Source: Lysinibacillus sp. FJAT-14745 (lineage in GTDB: Bacteria > Bacillota > Bacilli > Bacillales_A > Planococcaceae). Taken from it: DNA of 64,000 nucleotides. This document shows positions 44,535-53,385 of the stretch, one piece after another. Position numbers and translations under genes: made by a program. The DNA lies in contig NZ_LITM01000002.1 of the NCBI RefSeq assembly GCF_001275675.1, positions 503,257 through 567,256 on the forward strand, given 5' to 3'. The notes below the pieces were generated by a model that worked only from the letters and a program-made list of their open reading frames with translations, searched no databases and was not told the origin of the DNA. Each line of letters starts with the position of its first letter. Position 1 is the first letter of the stretch.

Positions 44535-44942
44535 CTAAGAACGTACGGATAAACAGAGCATTCCAAATATTACATACGTAAGAATGGTACAAAAAATTAT
44601 AAAACCGAAATCAGCCATTACACCAATCATCGGCCCCATTATTCCCGCCATTAATCCTCCTGAAACACCTGAAAGCAAAGTTTGGTAGTCTACTAATGCG
44701 CCAAATATTGCACCGATTGCAATGGCAATCACCGTAACAAAAATCGTAACCAACGTATATTGGCTAGGAAATGCATTGCCAAGAACTACACCAACAGCCA
44801 ATCCCATCACTCCACTACTTAACATGGCGATATTCATACCAAGATGATAGCTAATTAAAAATTTTATCCTGTATAAAAAAGTATACGTGACAAAACAAAC
44901 AATAAAATAACTCATTAATATTAACCATAATATTACACTCAA
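44535..44942 (-). CDS. Small four-helix membrane protein, unknown (135 aa)
   Basis: A 135-residue integral membrane protein with about four hydrophobic segments. It is rich in glycine-zipper patterns (SSGVMGLAVGVVLGNAF; AIGAIFGALVDY; GVSGGLMAGIMGPMIGV). TTG at 44942 is chosen because AAAGGAG lies eight bases upstream; an ATG eleven codons earlier has no good ribosome site. It is read opposite to all its neighbours within the Mnx-like cluster. I do not recognise a family; an oligomeric membrane role is inferred only from the Gly pattern. Confidence 0.7.
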   Translation of the reverse strand: MSVILWLILMSYFIVCFVTYTFLYRIKFLISYHLGMNIAMLSSGVMGLAVGVVLGNAFPSQYTLVTIFVTVIAIAIGAIFGALVDYQTLLSGVSGGLMAGIMGPMIGVMADFGFIIFCTILTYVIFGMLCLSVRS

Positions 44943-45135
44943 ATAGTCAGCTCCTTTATTTTCAATATATGTCATCTTCTTGTTATGAAATTCCGATGAA
45001 AAGAAATACCTGTTGTACAGATAAATTGATTACTTAGACTCTTACTAATGTTCCTTGCACTATACGAAAGTTTTGAAGTAGGTAGCTTAACTTTGGAAAT
45101 TGCAAAATTTTTTGTTATATAGGAGGAGATTTTTT

Positions 45136-45903
45136 TTGAAGAAAACAAAAGAGGTTGTTGGCATTACAAACACATATGATTATGAACATCCGGAACTGAA
45201 AAAAGAGGAACGTTACACTTCTCCCGCGAGCCCTTTACCTTTATATGAATTGAAATTATTACAAGAATTTATTCATGGTGTAAATATACAAAACCTTGGG
45301 GAGCATCTCCCCCATTTTAAAAAGCAAATGATGCTTATGAAATTTTTTAAATTTAAAAAAAATCAGCTTGTAGAGGTCTATTCCAAAAATGGCGATCAGA
45401 ACATCCATACTGTGGGTAAAGTTCATACAATAGGACGAAATTTCGTTATGTTAAAAACACTCTTTACTCGGATTTGGATACCGTACATTACAATTCACTC
45501 AGCTAAATCCCCGTTTGGCATTCCCGCAATTCATAACACACACCAAAATGTCGTGATTGATGAAGAGCTGCGAAAAAAACTATTAACAAACTTCAGTCAT
45601 ACAGTTTCAAATAAACAAGTATTAAGACAACAATTCTTTGAAGAATTATTAGAGACAAATTTGAAAACATGGAAAGGGACGAAGCTGACTATATATGCTA
45701 CAACCTCAATAAAAGGAAAGATACTTAATATTACGCCTGGAAAGGTTTATTTAAAGCATCATGATGTGCCTGAAATTTCAACTGCTCATATTACGTATAT
45801 AAAGCAAGGGAGAGTCACTTCTTTTTTCCAACGGTTATTTTCAAACTGGCTTGGACATAACAAAACCTCTAAAAAATCATTCCGACAACGGAAATCATTG
45901 TAA
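45136..45903 (+). CDS. Two-barrel Sm-like protein of the Mnx-like cluster (255 aa)
   Basis: A 255-residue basic protein without a known family. Two similar beta-rich units are seen: residues about 75-125 (KKNQLVEVYSKNGDQNIHTVGKVHTIGRNFVMLK...) and about 185-230 (KGTKLTIYATTSIKGKILNITPGKVYLK...AHITYIKQ). Each begins with a Lys/Thr strand and contains G-K-[VI]-x-x-I. The C-terminus is highly basic (HNKTSKKSFRQRKSL). TTG at 45136 has GGAGGAG seven bases upstream. It is the first of five plus-strand genes leading into the MnxG-like oxidase and may correspond to an upstream mnx gene; that match is unproven. Confidence 0.65.
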   Translation: MKKTKEVVGITNTYDYEHPELKKEERYTSPASPLPLYELKLLQEFIHGVNIQNLGEHLPHFKKQMMLMKFFKFKKNQLVEVYSKNGDQNIHTVGKVHTIGRNFVMLKTLFTRIWIPYITIHSAKSPFGIPAIHNTHQNVVIDEELRKKLLTNFSHTVSNKQVLRQQFFEELLETNLKTWKGTKLTIYATTSIKGKILNITPGKVYLKHHDVPEISTAHITYIKQGRVTSFFQRLFSNWLGHNKTSKKSFRQRKSL

Positions 45904-45966
45904 TAATTTTATTTTAGCTCAATATACTAAATCGATGCATTCACAAATATAAGGAGGTGAAGAAAA

Positions 45967-46254
45967 GTGGGAGATCCAATAGTTCCTGCAAATGAGATCT
46001 TTTTGGAGATGAAAGGGAAAAACATATTACTGGTAACCGAGAGAAATCAATTAAATATTCTCGGTCAAACATTTAGACCTATTTTTTGTGGAAAAGTTGT
46101 AGAAGTCACAAATGGCTTTATCACACTAGATCCAGTAACTATTAAAATGCACAACGCTCCGTTTTTTAAATTTCCTACACCACTAAGTTTCCCTATGGAG
46201 CATATTGCAGTATTTACACCATTTGATTGTAAACGGAAACTTGTACTTGTATAG
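45967..46254 (+). CDS. MnxE-like small protein (95 aa)
   Basis: A 95-residue beta-rich protein with an excellent ribosome site (AAGGAGGTGA before GTG at 45967). It has the pattern MKGKNILLVTERNQLNI...FCGKVVEVTNGFITLDPVTIKMHN...MEHIAVFTPFDCKRK. In Bacillus sp. SG-1 the Mn oxidase MnxG forms a complex with two small proteins, MnxE and MnxF, encoded just upstream. This gene has the right position and about the right size for MnxE, but I assign it by context and not by a sequence motif. Two cysteines and two or three histidines are candidate metal ligands. Confidence 0.65.
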   Translation: MGDPIVPANEIFLEMKGKNILLVTERNQLNILGQTFRPIFCGKVVEVTNGFITLDPVTIKMHNAPFFKFPTPLSFPMEHIAVFTPFDCKRKLVLV

Positions 46255-46292
46255 GTTTTCACTTAGAAAATTCATAAGAATAGGAGGTTACT

Positions 46293-46610
46293 ATGGATAT
46301 AAATAAACTGGCTACACAACTTGGTATTAGCGTGCCAGATATTAATACCATACGACAAACTGTTGTAACACAAGCTTTTGAGAATAATATAGGTGTTAGA
46401 GCATTAGTATTACTCTCCCAATATCCCTTTCTAATTATCGGACCTATTGCAGAAGTGGTTAGTGACTATTTAGTTATAGAGGCAGAGATTACGAATATAA
46501 CAGAGCTTGATGGAGAAAAATTTCGAGTTCACATTGACGATATAGAAGTGTTTTATATTGAAAAAGAAAACAGACCTATACCTGATATAAGGAATGGCAT
46601 GAATGATTAG
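46293..46610 (+). CDS. MnxF-like small protein (105 aa)
   Basis: A 105-residue protein directly upstream of and overlapping the MnxG-like gene by 8 bases, so the two products are made together. The start is ATG at 46293 with AGGAGG. The first 40 residues are helical (INKLATQLGISVPDINTIRQTVVTQAF) and the rest is beta-rich (VRALVLLSQYPFLIIGPIAEVVSDYLVIEAEITNITELDGEKFRVHIDDIEVFYIEKE). MnxF of Bacillus sp. SG-1, a subunit of the Mnx complex, sits at the same place and has a similar size. The assignment rests on context and length. Confidence 0.7.
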   Translation: MDINKLATQLGISVPDINTIRQTVVTQAFENNIGVRALVLLSQYPFLIIGPIAEVVSDYLVIEAEITNITELDGEKFRVHIDDIEVFYIEKENRPIPDIRNGMND

Positions 46611-49600
46611 ACAATTTCACATCGTTGCCATTCCTATACGTATTGTTGTCAATCAATTCGGTGACCACGATCCAGAGGGTATGATGTATGTATTAAAGGA
46701 AAATGAAAGTCTAATCAAACAAAAAGTCGCTAAGAATCCATTTACGCCAGTAGATTTAGTTGAGCCATTAGTTATTCGCGCAAATGTAGGTGACGATATT
46801 GAGGTTGTATTTGAAAATCAGCTTCCCTTCAATGCATCGATGCATATTCAAGATGTAGAATATAATGTTTTTACTTCTGATGGAGCTTTTGTTGGGCGAA
46901 ATCCAAATACGACAGTTCCACCAGGAAAAAGTATTGTATACAAATGGCAAGTTCATATTGAAGGAACCCATTTTTTCTCTGATTTAGGAAATACATTATC
47001 AAGTGAATTAGGAAGTAATGTACATGGTTTGTTTGGTGCACTTTTTGTAGAACCACGTGGATCTACTTGGACTGATCCTATTTCAGGCAAACCAATTAAT
47101 AGTGGTCTTTTTGCCGATATTCACAATCCATTACTCCCCTCTTATCGAGAATATGGTTGGTTTTTCCACGACGAGGAGGAGGTACACGATTTAACAGGGC
47201 AAAAGCCCATCAGTCCTCATACACTTCAACCAGAAGCAACTCATTCCATTAACTACCGTTCGGAGCCTATGCGGAACAGACTACGATTAATTCAAGAAGG
47301 TGTTGTTTGTCCAGAATGTGAGGGCGAAGAGGTTCATCACGATTCTTGGGTATTCGGTGATCCAGCAACACCTATTTTACGAGCCTATATAGGGGATCCC
47401 TTAAAAATCAGGCTCATTCATGCGGGTATAAAAGAAACACATTCATTTCACTACCATGTCCATCAATGGTTTTCTGAACCAATAAATCAAAACTCCGACC
47501 TTCTTGATGTGCAAGCCATTTCACCCCAATCGAACTATTTAGTCACACCAGTATACGGGGCAGGTTCATTACAAGGTGCAATGGGCGATGCTATTATACA
47601 TTGTCATCTGTACCCCCATTTTGGAGAAGGTATGTGGGGAATTCAACGTAATTTTGATACGTTACAAGACGGTAGTCAATGTTATCCGAACGGCGTGCCG
47701 ATCAAAGCACTTAAGCCGCTGCCGGATCGACCATTACCACCAAAACCGACACCTGAGAAACCAGGATTTCCAAACTTTGTGCCAGGAATTGTCGGACTTA
47801 AAGCACCGCGCCCACCACTCGGCATTATAGGTGGTAGACCAGCTACTCAAATTGAAAAAAATTCTTTTGCACCGAATGCTGTTCCTGGGGCTGTTTTTGT
47901 CAACCCAGCTATTCCAGATGTAAACCCAGTAAGGACCTTTGATGTCGTTCTTATACAAATGCCTATTATTTATAATAAGCAAGGATGGCATGATCCTGAA
48001 GGTCGCTTATATGTTTTAGCTAAAGATGAAGAAGATATATTAGCCGGTAGAAAAGAACCCGAGCCATTGGTTATACGGGCAAATGCTGGCGAAGTAATCC
48101 GTTTTAAATTTACAAATAAGTTACCCGAGACACTTGGCGGAAATGCATTCCAACTAGTCAACCGCACATATGAGGCTGGCATGCATGTTCACTTCGTTAA
48201 ATTTGACGTTTTGTGCTCAGATGGTGCAAATGTTGGATGGAATTACGATTCAGGCATTCTTTCAGGTGAGACAATTCAATATCAGTGGTTTGCAGATGTA
48301 GAATTAAAAGCAACTTTTTGGCACGACCATTTATTTGCCAACGAACATCAGCACCATGGTGTTTTTGCTGGCATTAATGTTCAAGCAAGAGGCTCAAAAT
48401 TTTTAAGCTCCGTTACTGGTAAAGAAATACAATCCGGTACACAAGCAACAATCGTCAATCCGTTAATTCCCGATTTCCGTGAATTAAATTTATTTGTTCA
48501 AGATTTTACGATGTTATTTGATAAAGACGGATGTCCACTCAATCCTCCACCCTTCCCTGGTTCACCAGAAGATCCAGGCGTTATGGCTATCAATTATAAA
48601 AATGAACCGATTCAATTTCGTTTAAAAAAACCCGTTCGTGATCCTGCTTATGTTTTCAGCTCATGGGTACATGGCGATCCTGTAACACCATTGCTTCAAA
48701 CCTACAATGGAGATCCTGTTCGAATCCGTCTCCTTCAAGGCGCACATGAAGAATCACATAGCTTTAATCTTCACCGTCAGCGTTGGCATAAAGAACGTCC
48801 CAACTTATCTTCAAAATTAGATCAGCAGCAACATATAGCTATTGCTGAATCCTTTACACTTGAATTTAACATGGAAGGTGAAGGAGATTTCGATACTCTC
48901 TATCATTACGGCTCCATCGATAATATTTGGTTAGGAAACTGGGGTATTTTTAGATCGTATGAAAAAAGAGTACCACATTTAATTCCTTTACCAGACCGAG
49001 ATACACCGCCGTCACGAGTCGGTCCTTTACCTTGTCCTACGGGGAAACCCCCTGAAAAAGCAACAATACCGAAAGACGCAATTCCACCAAACTCGATTGT
49101 TCGAAAATATGAAGTCGCTGCTATAAATGCTCGAATTGACTATAACAATGAAGGAGATCACGACCCTTTTGGAATAATTTTCGCACTCAAGGAAAATGTA
49201 AAAAATATTCATTTACAGAAAGTGAATCCAGAGCCTTTAATATTACGTGCAAATGTTGGAGAATATGTAGAAATCACACTTACGAATGAATTGAACGATA
49301 CATTCCATCACGGAGCCCTACATGGTTATCCCGAGGTACCTGTTAGCGCACCATCTCCCCCGTCACAACGAATTTCATTACACGCTCAACTAGCTATTTA
49401 TGACGTTCAACATTCTGATGGAGCAACTGTAGGATTCAACCTCGATCAGACAATTGCTCCAGGTGAGAGCATAAAGTATATCTGGTATATCGATACTGAT
49501 TTTGGGTCAGCTAATTTATGGGATATGGCCGACATACGAAATCATCGACACCACGGGGCATTTGGCATACTAATTGCTGAGTCTAAAGGATCGAATTATC

Positions 49601-50274
49601 TCCATCCAAAGACCAGAAGAGAGGGTAATCTAGGACATCAGGCTATTATTTCAAATCCCTTGCTCCCTGAGTTTAGAGAATTCTCTATCGTTATGCATGA
49701 TGGGGTAAGACTTGTTGATAAAAAAGGAAATGTCATTATTGATCCCGAACCACTCCTCATCAAAGCAGAGGAAAAAATAGAAGATTTTGAAGACCAAGGC
49801 TCAAGAGGCTTCAATTACCGAGCAGAGAGATTTAGTCATTTTGTAGAAAATCTAAATGATGTTTTCAAAGTTTTCAGTGCTACTCAAGTAAGAAATCCAA
49901 GCACACCGCTATTTTTGGCTTATCCTGGAGACCCCGTAACATTTCGTTTTGCATTTCCAGCTGATAAACCGAGAGCTCATACATTTACCATTCATGAACA
50001 TCACTTCTTTAGAAGTAAAAAAGATATGTTTTCTTCAATAGTTTCCTTTAAAGGCGAAGCAACTGTTGGAAGTAATGACGATTTCCTTTTATTTTATGGA
50101 GCAGGTGGACTATCTCAGCAACCAGGAGACTATTTGTATCGTTCAGGAAATATTAGATGGGATATTGAATTAGGTTTATGGGGTATTTTTAGAGTCCTAA
50201 AAAGTAGAAATTCATTGTTAGCCCCACTTAAAGATCATTTAGCATCAACTGAAAATGAAGGTGATTCCACATGA
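46603..50274 (+). CDS. mnxG: Giant multicopper oxidase, MnxG-like Mn(II) oxidase
   Basis: A 1223-residue protein with six cupredoxin-like domains in three similar halves (about 1-420, 430-800, 830-1223), the size and layout of Bacillus MnxG (about 1217 residues). Copper motifs are permuted. HSFHYH (His280, 283, 285) and HCHLYPHFGEGM (His333-Cys334-His335, His339, Met344) lie in the first third. HVH (528-530), HDH (574-576) and HQHH (582-585) lie in the middle, so the trinuclear centre should form between them. The last third keeps the fold but lost most ligands. MnxG oxidises Mn(II) to Mn(IV) oxide on spores. It overlaps the MnxF-like gene and the next gene. Confidence 0.88.
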   Translation: MIRQFHIVAIPIRIVVNQFGDHDPEGMMYVLKENESLIKQKVAKNPFTPVDLVEPLVIRANVGDDIEVVFENQLPFNASMHIQDVEYNVFTSDGAFVGRNPNTTVPPGKSIVYKWQVHIEGTHFFSDLGNTLSSELGSNVHGLFGALFVEPRGSTWTDPISGKPINSGLFADIHNPLLPSYREYGWFFHDEEEVHDLTGQKPISPHTLQPEATHSINYRSEPMRNRLRLIQEGVVCPECEGEEVHHDSWVFGDPATPILRAYIGDPLKIRLIHAGIKETHSFHYHVHQWFSEPINQNSDLLDVQAISPQSNYLVTPVYGAGSLQGAMGDAIIHCHLYPHFGEGMWGIQRNFDTLQDGSQCYPNGVPIKALKPLPDRPLPPKPTPEKPGFPNFVPGIVGLKAPRPPLGIIGGRPATQIEKNSFAPNAVPGAVFVNPAIPDVNPVRTFDVVLIQMPIIYNKQGWHDPEGRLYVLAKDEEDILAGRKEPEPLVIRANAGEVIRFKFTNKLPETLGGNAFQLVNRTYEAGMHVHFVKFDVLCSDGANVGWNYDSGILSGETIQYQWFADVELKATFWHDHLFANEHQHHGVFAGINVQARGSKFLSSVTGKEIQSGTQATIVNPLIPDFRELNLFVQDFTMLFDKDGCPLNPPPFPGSPEDPGVMAINYKNEPIQFRLKKPVRDPAYVFSSWVHGDPVTPLLQTYNGDPVRIRLLQGAHEESHSFNLHRQRWHKERPNLSSKLDQQQHIAIAESFTLEFNMEGEGDFDTLYHYGSIDNIWLGNWGIFRSYEKRVPHLIPLPDRDTPPSRVGPLPCPTGKPPEKATIPKDAIPPNSIVRKYEVAAINARIDYNNEGDHDPFGIIFALKENVKNIHLQKVNPEPLILRANVGEYVEITLTNELNDTFHHGALHGYPEVPVSAPSPPSQRISLHAQLAIYDVQHSDGATVGFNLDQTIAPGESIKYIWYIDTDFGSANLWDMADIRNHRHHGAFGILIAESKGSNYLHPKTRREGNLGHQAIISNPLLPEFREFSIVMHDGVRLVDKKGNVIIDPEPLLIKAEEKIEDFEDQGSRGFNYRAERFSHFVENLNDVFKVFSATQVRNPSTPLFLAYPGDPVTFRFAFPADKPRAHTFTIHEHHFFRSKKDMFSSIVSFKGEATVGSNDDFLLFYGAGGLSQQPGDYLYRSGNIRWDIELGLWGIFRVLKSRNSLLAPLKDHLASTENEGDST

Positions 50275-51011
50275 AGCGCTGTAAAAAATGCAAAAAACTA
50301 ACATGTTCCTGTAATAAATCCAACCCAAAAATTCCAACTCCTGTTTTTTCTTCTCCAACTAGCTCACTACCAAAGGCACAATTAAATGAGTTGAAATTTT
50401 GTATAGATGAAGCAAATCAACTGCTACAATCACTAGGTTCAGAAAGCGACGTAAACAATACTCGCCAGCTTCAATTACATTTCCTTAAACTTCAAGGTGT
50501 AAATGTGAAAATAAAAATTAATTGCAAATTTATAGAAAGAACAAAAGATGAAGATACAATAAAAAATCGAGTAATTGAGACAATTGAAGAAAAAGCAGGT
50601 TTATTAAGTATTGCAGGACGAGATTTTATCCAGTTGAACACGAATTGTGGACCTATCTTTATTTTATATACGCGACTCATTTCACTATCCCACATTAACA
50701 ACTCTCAAGAAGAAGAGCCATACGATTTAGAAATGCTTAAAAATAAAGCTCTCGTTTTAAATTTCGGAGAATTTGTGTCAAAACGTCCTACATTAATTAA
50801 TTTATTTTTTGGCATCCCTCTTTATCAGCAATTACAATATTATATAGGAGAAACTATTCAAGTTAAAACAGATCAACTAATGATAACAGGAACCTTATTG
50901 TCAGCCACTGAAAACAACATTCATATAAAAAACCAAAAAGGCAATCATCATGTAAATATTTATGATATTACCTTTTTGCAAATTTTGAAAAACAAATGGA
51001 TAAAGTGCTGA
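50271..51011 (+). CDS. Cys-knuckle protein with two Sm-like units, downstream of mnxG (246 aa)
   Basis: A 246-residue protein of unknown function, translated with mnxG through an ATGA overlap. It begins MKRCKKCKKLTCSCNKS, the same cysteine pattern as in the first gene of the cluster (42840). Two beta-rich units follow: about 80-145 (LQGVNVKIKINCKFIERT...GLLSIAGRDFIQLNTNCGPIFILY) and about 190-240 (YIGETIQVKTDQLMITGTLLSATENNIHIKNQ...VNIYDITFLQIL). A terminator lies 20 bases after the stop. The linkage suggests a part in assembly, metal delivery or spore attachment of the oxidase; this is inference. Confidence 0.7.
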   Translation: MKRCKKCKKLTCSCNKSNPKIPTPVFSSPTSSLPKAQLNELKFCIDEANQLLQSLGSESDVNNTRQLQLHFLKLQGVNVKIKINCKFIERTKDEDTIKNRVIETIEEKAGLLSIAGRDFIQLNTNCGPIFILYTRLISLSHINNSQEEEPYDLEMLKNKALVLNFGEFVSKRPTLINLFFGIPLYQQLQYYIGETIQVKTDQLMITGTLLSATENNIHIKNQKGNHHVNIYDITFLQILKNKWIKC

Positions 51012-51030
51012 TTATCCTCACTTCCCATAT

Positions 51031-51077
51031 AAAAAAGCCATACTTCCCCTCGACATTTAGGGAAATTTGGCTTTTTC
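51031..51077 (+). terminator. Terminator of the mnx-like cluster
   Basis: AAAAAGCCA...TGGCTTTTT outer stem with TTCCC/GGGAA inside, followed by T residues, 20 bases past the last gene of the cluster. The A run on the left makes it able to act in both directions. Confidence 0.8.
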
Positions 51078-51201
51078 ATCTTTTATAACTAAGCTAGTTA
51101 GTTTGAACTATATTATTTGCAAATAATCTAAGTTAGTTTCGTCAGTAACTTGCCTGTAAAGCCTCTTCATAGACGAGTTTAACATCTCAGAGGATCAACA
51201 A

Positions 51202-52464
51202 TCATTCTGCTGCCTCGCTCTTTTCAAATCGTAATATCCTCTTTGTTACTATTGCCATCACTACCATCGCAATACCAATCATTAAAATAGGAACGTAGAC
51301 TTTAACACTAAATGCTTCAAATAATAAGCCATACAATATTTGCCCAATTGGTGCCATACATTGTGAAACAGCGATGATAATCGCCATGACCTTCCCTAAG
51401 TTTTCATTAGGTGTTTCTTTTTGTACAACTGTAATAACGTAAATAGAGATGATCGTCATAATCATAGCGATTAAAAGTGCGCTAACAACAAATAAAGTAT
51501 AAGATGGATAATAGCCAATATTAAGCAGCAGAGGCGTAACCGCTAGAGCCATTGGGACAATCAATAAAGCAGTGATGAAAATCCAAATATACAAATTATT
51601 GATACCCATTTTTTTCGCAAAGTACCCGATAGATAAAGCTCCTAAAATTGTAGCAAAATCGATTAACCCCATCCCTACTCCATATAATGTATCACTACTG
51701 TGCAAAGTGACACGGAGAATAATCGGTACACCCACGACAAACAGCGGTGTTAATAATAAGTTTAATAATGCCGCTAAAACCATACATTTGAATATAAAAG
51801 ATTGCTTCACTACATAGCTAAAGCCCTCTTTTAAATCATTGACAAGCGTTGGAACAATATGTCCTTTCTGCTCTCGTTGCTTAAATGGTATTTGAATAAA
51901 CATCTCTAATATAGCAGAGAAGAAAAAGAAGACACCACTTACTATGACAAGCACTTTTAACCCAATCATGCCATATAGTATCCCCCCTAATACAGGAGCC
52001 GCTACATTGGATAACGCTTGAATACCATTGACAATTCCATTGGCTTGCTCAAGCTTTTCCTCTTCTACAAGTACTGGAATACTGGCCATCACTGTAGGTG
52101 CATACATGGCACTAACGAGAGAAAGCAGCACCATCACAACACCAATCAGCAAAATAGAACTATTACCAATTGCTAGTACTACAAAGAAAATAAAAACAAT
52201 TATGCTACTCGTAAAATCGAAAATCACCATTAAATTGCGTCGATTAAACCTGTCAGCAATTGCTCCTCCTAGCGGTGCTAGTAAAATTGGGATACTCGAT
52301 ATCGCAAATAGTACTGCAAAAAGATCTGCACGGCCTGTAATATCTAGTACATAAAGTGATAAGGCAAACCTTAAAAGCGCAGATCCTAAAATAGAAATAA
52401 TTTGCCCAATCACCATCAGGTTAAAATCTTTTGAAAAGCCTTTTCTTTTAATTTGTGATTCCAT
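51202..52464 (-). CDS. MFS transporter (MefA/macrolide-efflux-like)
   Basis: A 420-residue membrane protein with about 12 helices of the MFS_3 type. Motifs include GQIISILGSALLRFALSLYVLDITG near the start, the loop 2-3 motif GGAIADRFNRRNLM, and ANGIVNGIQALSNVAAPVLGGILYG. This group exports macrolides, siderophores or other hydrophobic compounds; the substrate is unknown. ATG at 52464 with AAGGAAGGGG. It is the third gene of a MarR-controlled operon (53367-51202). Length is normal. Confidence 0.88.
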   Translation of the reverse strand: MESQIKRKGFSKDFNLMVIGQIISILGSALLRFALSLYVLDITGRADLFAVLFAISSIPILLAPLGGAIADRFNRRNLMVIFDFTSSIIVFIFFVVLAIGNSSILLIGVVMVLLSLVSAMYAPTVMASIPVLVEEEKLEQANGIVNGIQALSNVAAPVLGGILYGMIGLKVLVIVSGVFFFFSAILEMFIQIPFKQREQKGHIVPTLVNDLKEGFSYVVKQSFIFKCMVLAALLNLLLTPLFVVGVPIILRVTLHSSDTLYGVGMGLIDFATILGALSIGYFAKKMGINNLYIWIFITALLIVPMALAVTPLLLNIGYYPSYTLFVVSALLIAMIMTIISIYVITVVQKETPNENLGKVMAIIIAVSQCMAPIGQILYGLLFEAFSVKVYVPILMIGIAMVVMAIVTKRILRFEKSEAAE

Positions 52465-52487
52465 TCTTAAACCCCTTCCTTTAACAT

Positions 52488-52799
52488 TTATGACCCTTTT
52501 GAAAATGTAGAATATTTTTGTATTGTAAGAAGAAAGACATTACTAAAAATACTCACAGTACTTAACCAAATGAGCCACTCGATTTGCGCGCCCCATGACA
52601 TTATTAGCAATGAGAACCCTACGATAATGGATACATAATTTCCAGTGTGACTATTCTTTGATTTCCGATGAAATTTTTCCTTAACGTCATACGTAGATTT
52701 CTTTATTTTAAGATTCATAAGATAAACTTTTTCTTTTAACTTCTGTTCAGTCTCTTTTGCTTTTTGATGATAAAAAAATGATGTATCTCCTTTAATCAT
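52488..52799 (-). CDS. Small membrane protein between marR and MFS genes (103 aa)
   Basis: A 103-residue protein I do not recognise. Residues 1-55 are charged and helical (FFYHQKAKETEQKLKEKVYLMNLKIKKS), followed by two membrane segments (NYVSIIVGFSLLIMSWG and EWLIWLSTVSIFSNVFLLTI). The start is uncertain; ATG at 52799 overlaps the marR stop and has GGAG about 11 bases upstream. Its position in the operon suggests a helper of the adjacent exporter. Confidence 0.6.
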   Translation of the reverse strand: MIKGDTSFFYHQKAKETEQKLKEKVYLMNLKIKKSTYDVKEKFHRKSKNSHTGNYVSIIVGFSLLIMSWGAQIEWLIWLSTVSIFSNVFLLTIQKYSTFSKGS

Positions 52800-53367
52800 G
52801 ACGTTCTTCATCTCCATATCGTCGTTGTAATAACTCCGTTAAAACTCTCTCTTGGAAGTCCGAAATCTGTTCTGGCTCCTCTATCTCCATATCTACCGTT
52901 TCTTCATACCCATCTAGTTCCTCACCGTCAAAACGATAGAGTTTTTGCAATAGCTTCCACAATGTTTCAATTTCCTCTGTTGTAAAGTCTTTAAAGATAT
53001 CTGCTAAAAAGTAAGTAGACTTCTCCGAACAAGCAATTAAAGCTGTTTTTCCCTGTGAAGTAATCTCTACATTGATCGATCTTTTATCTAATTTACTTGG
53101 TATCGTTTGAACATATCCTTTTTTCACCAGACTCGTGATTAACTTATTCGCAGTTTGCTTAGTTGTCCCAAGCTTTTTGGCGATATTTACGAGTGTTGTA
53201 TTTTCCATTGGTAAATGGGCAATGGCAATTAGAGCCATATGCTGTCTCGAAGTTAATACTTCTAAATATTCATCTCCTCTTATTTGAACTTTATTGACAA
53301 CTGAAAACAATGTCGCATAACTTTGCTGCATAAAATGCAATTCCTTCAATAACAAATTAAAATCCAT
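52792..53367 (-). CDS. MarR-family repressor
   Basis: A 191-residue winged-helix regulator. The DNA-binding part is TTLVNIAKKLGTTKQTANKLITSLVKKGYVQTIPSKLDKRSINVEITSQGKTAL, with dimer helices before and after. An acidic C-terminal extension (YEETVDMEIEEPEQ) makes it longer than the usual 140-150 residues. ATG at 53367 is preferred, eight bases after GAGGGG; the GTG nine bases earlier lies within the ribosome site. Two palindromic operators bracket its promoter, so it almost certainly represses itself and the following small membrane protein and MFS exporter. Confidence 0.9.
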   Translation of the reverse strand: MDFNLLLKELHFMQQSYATLFSVVNKVQIRGDEYLEVLTSRQHMALIAIAHLPMENTTLVNIAKKLGTTKQTANKLITSLVKKGYVQTIPSKLDKRSINVEITSQGKTALIACSEKSTYFLADIFKDFTTEEIETLWKLLQKLYRFDGEELDGYEETVDMEIEEPEQISDFQERVLTELLQRRYGDEERHD

Positions 53368-53385
53368 ATGTAGCACCCCTCTATT

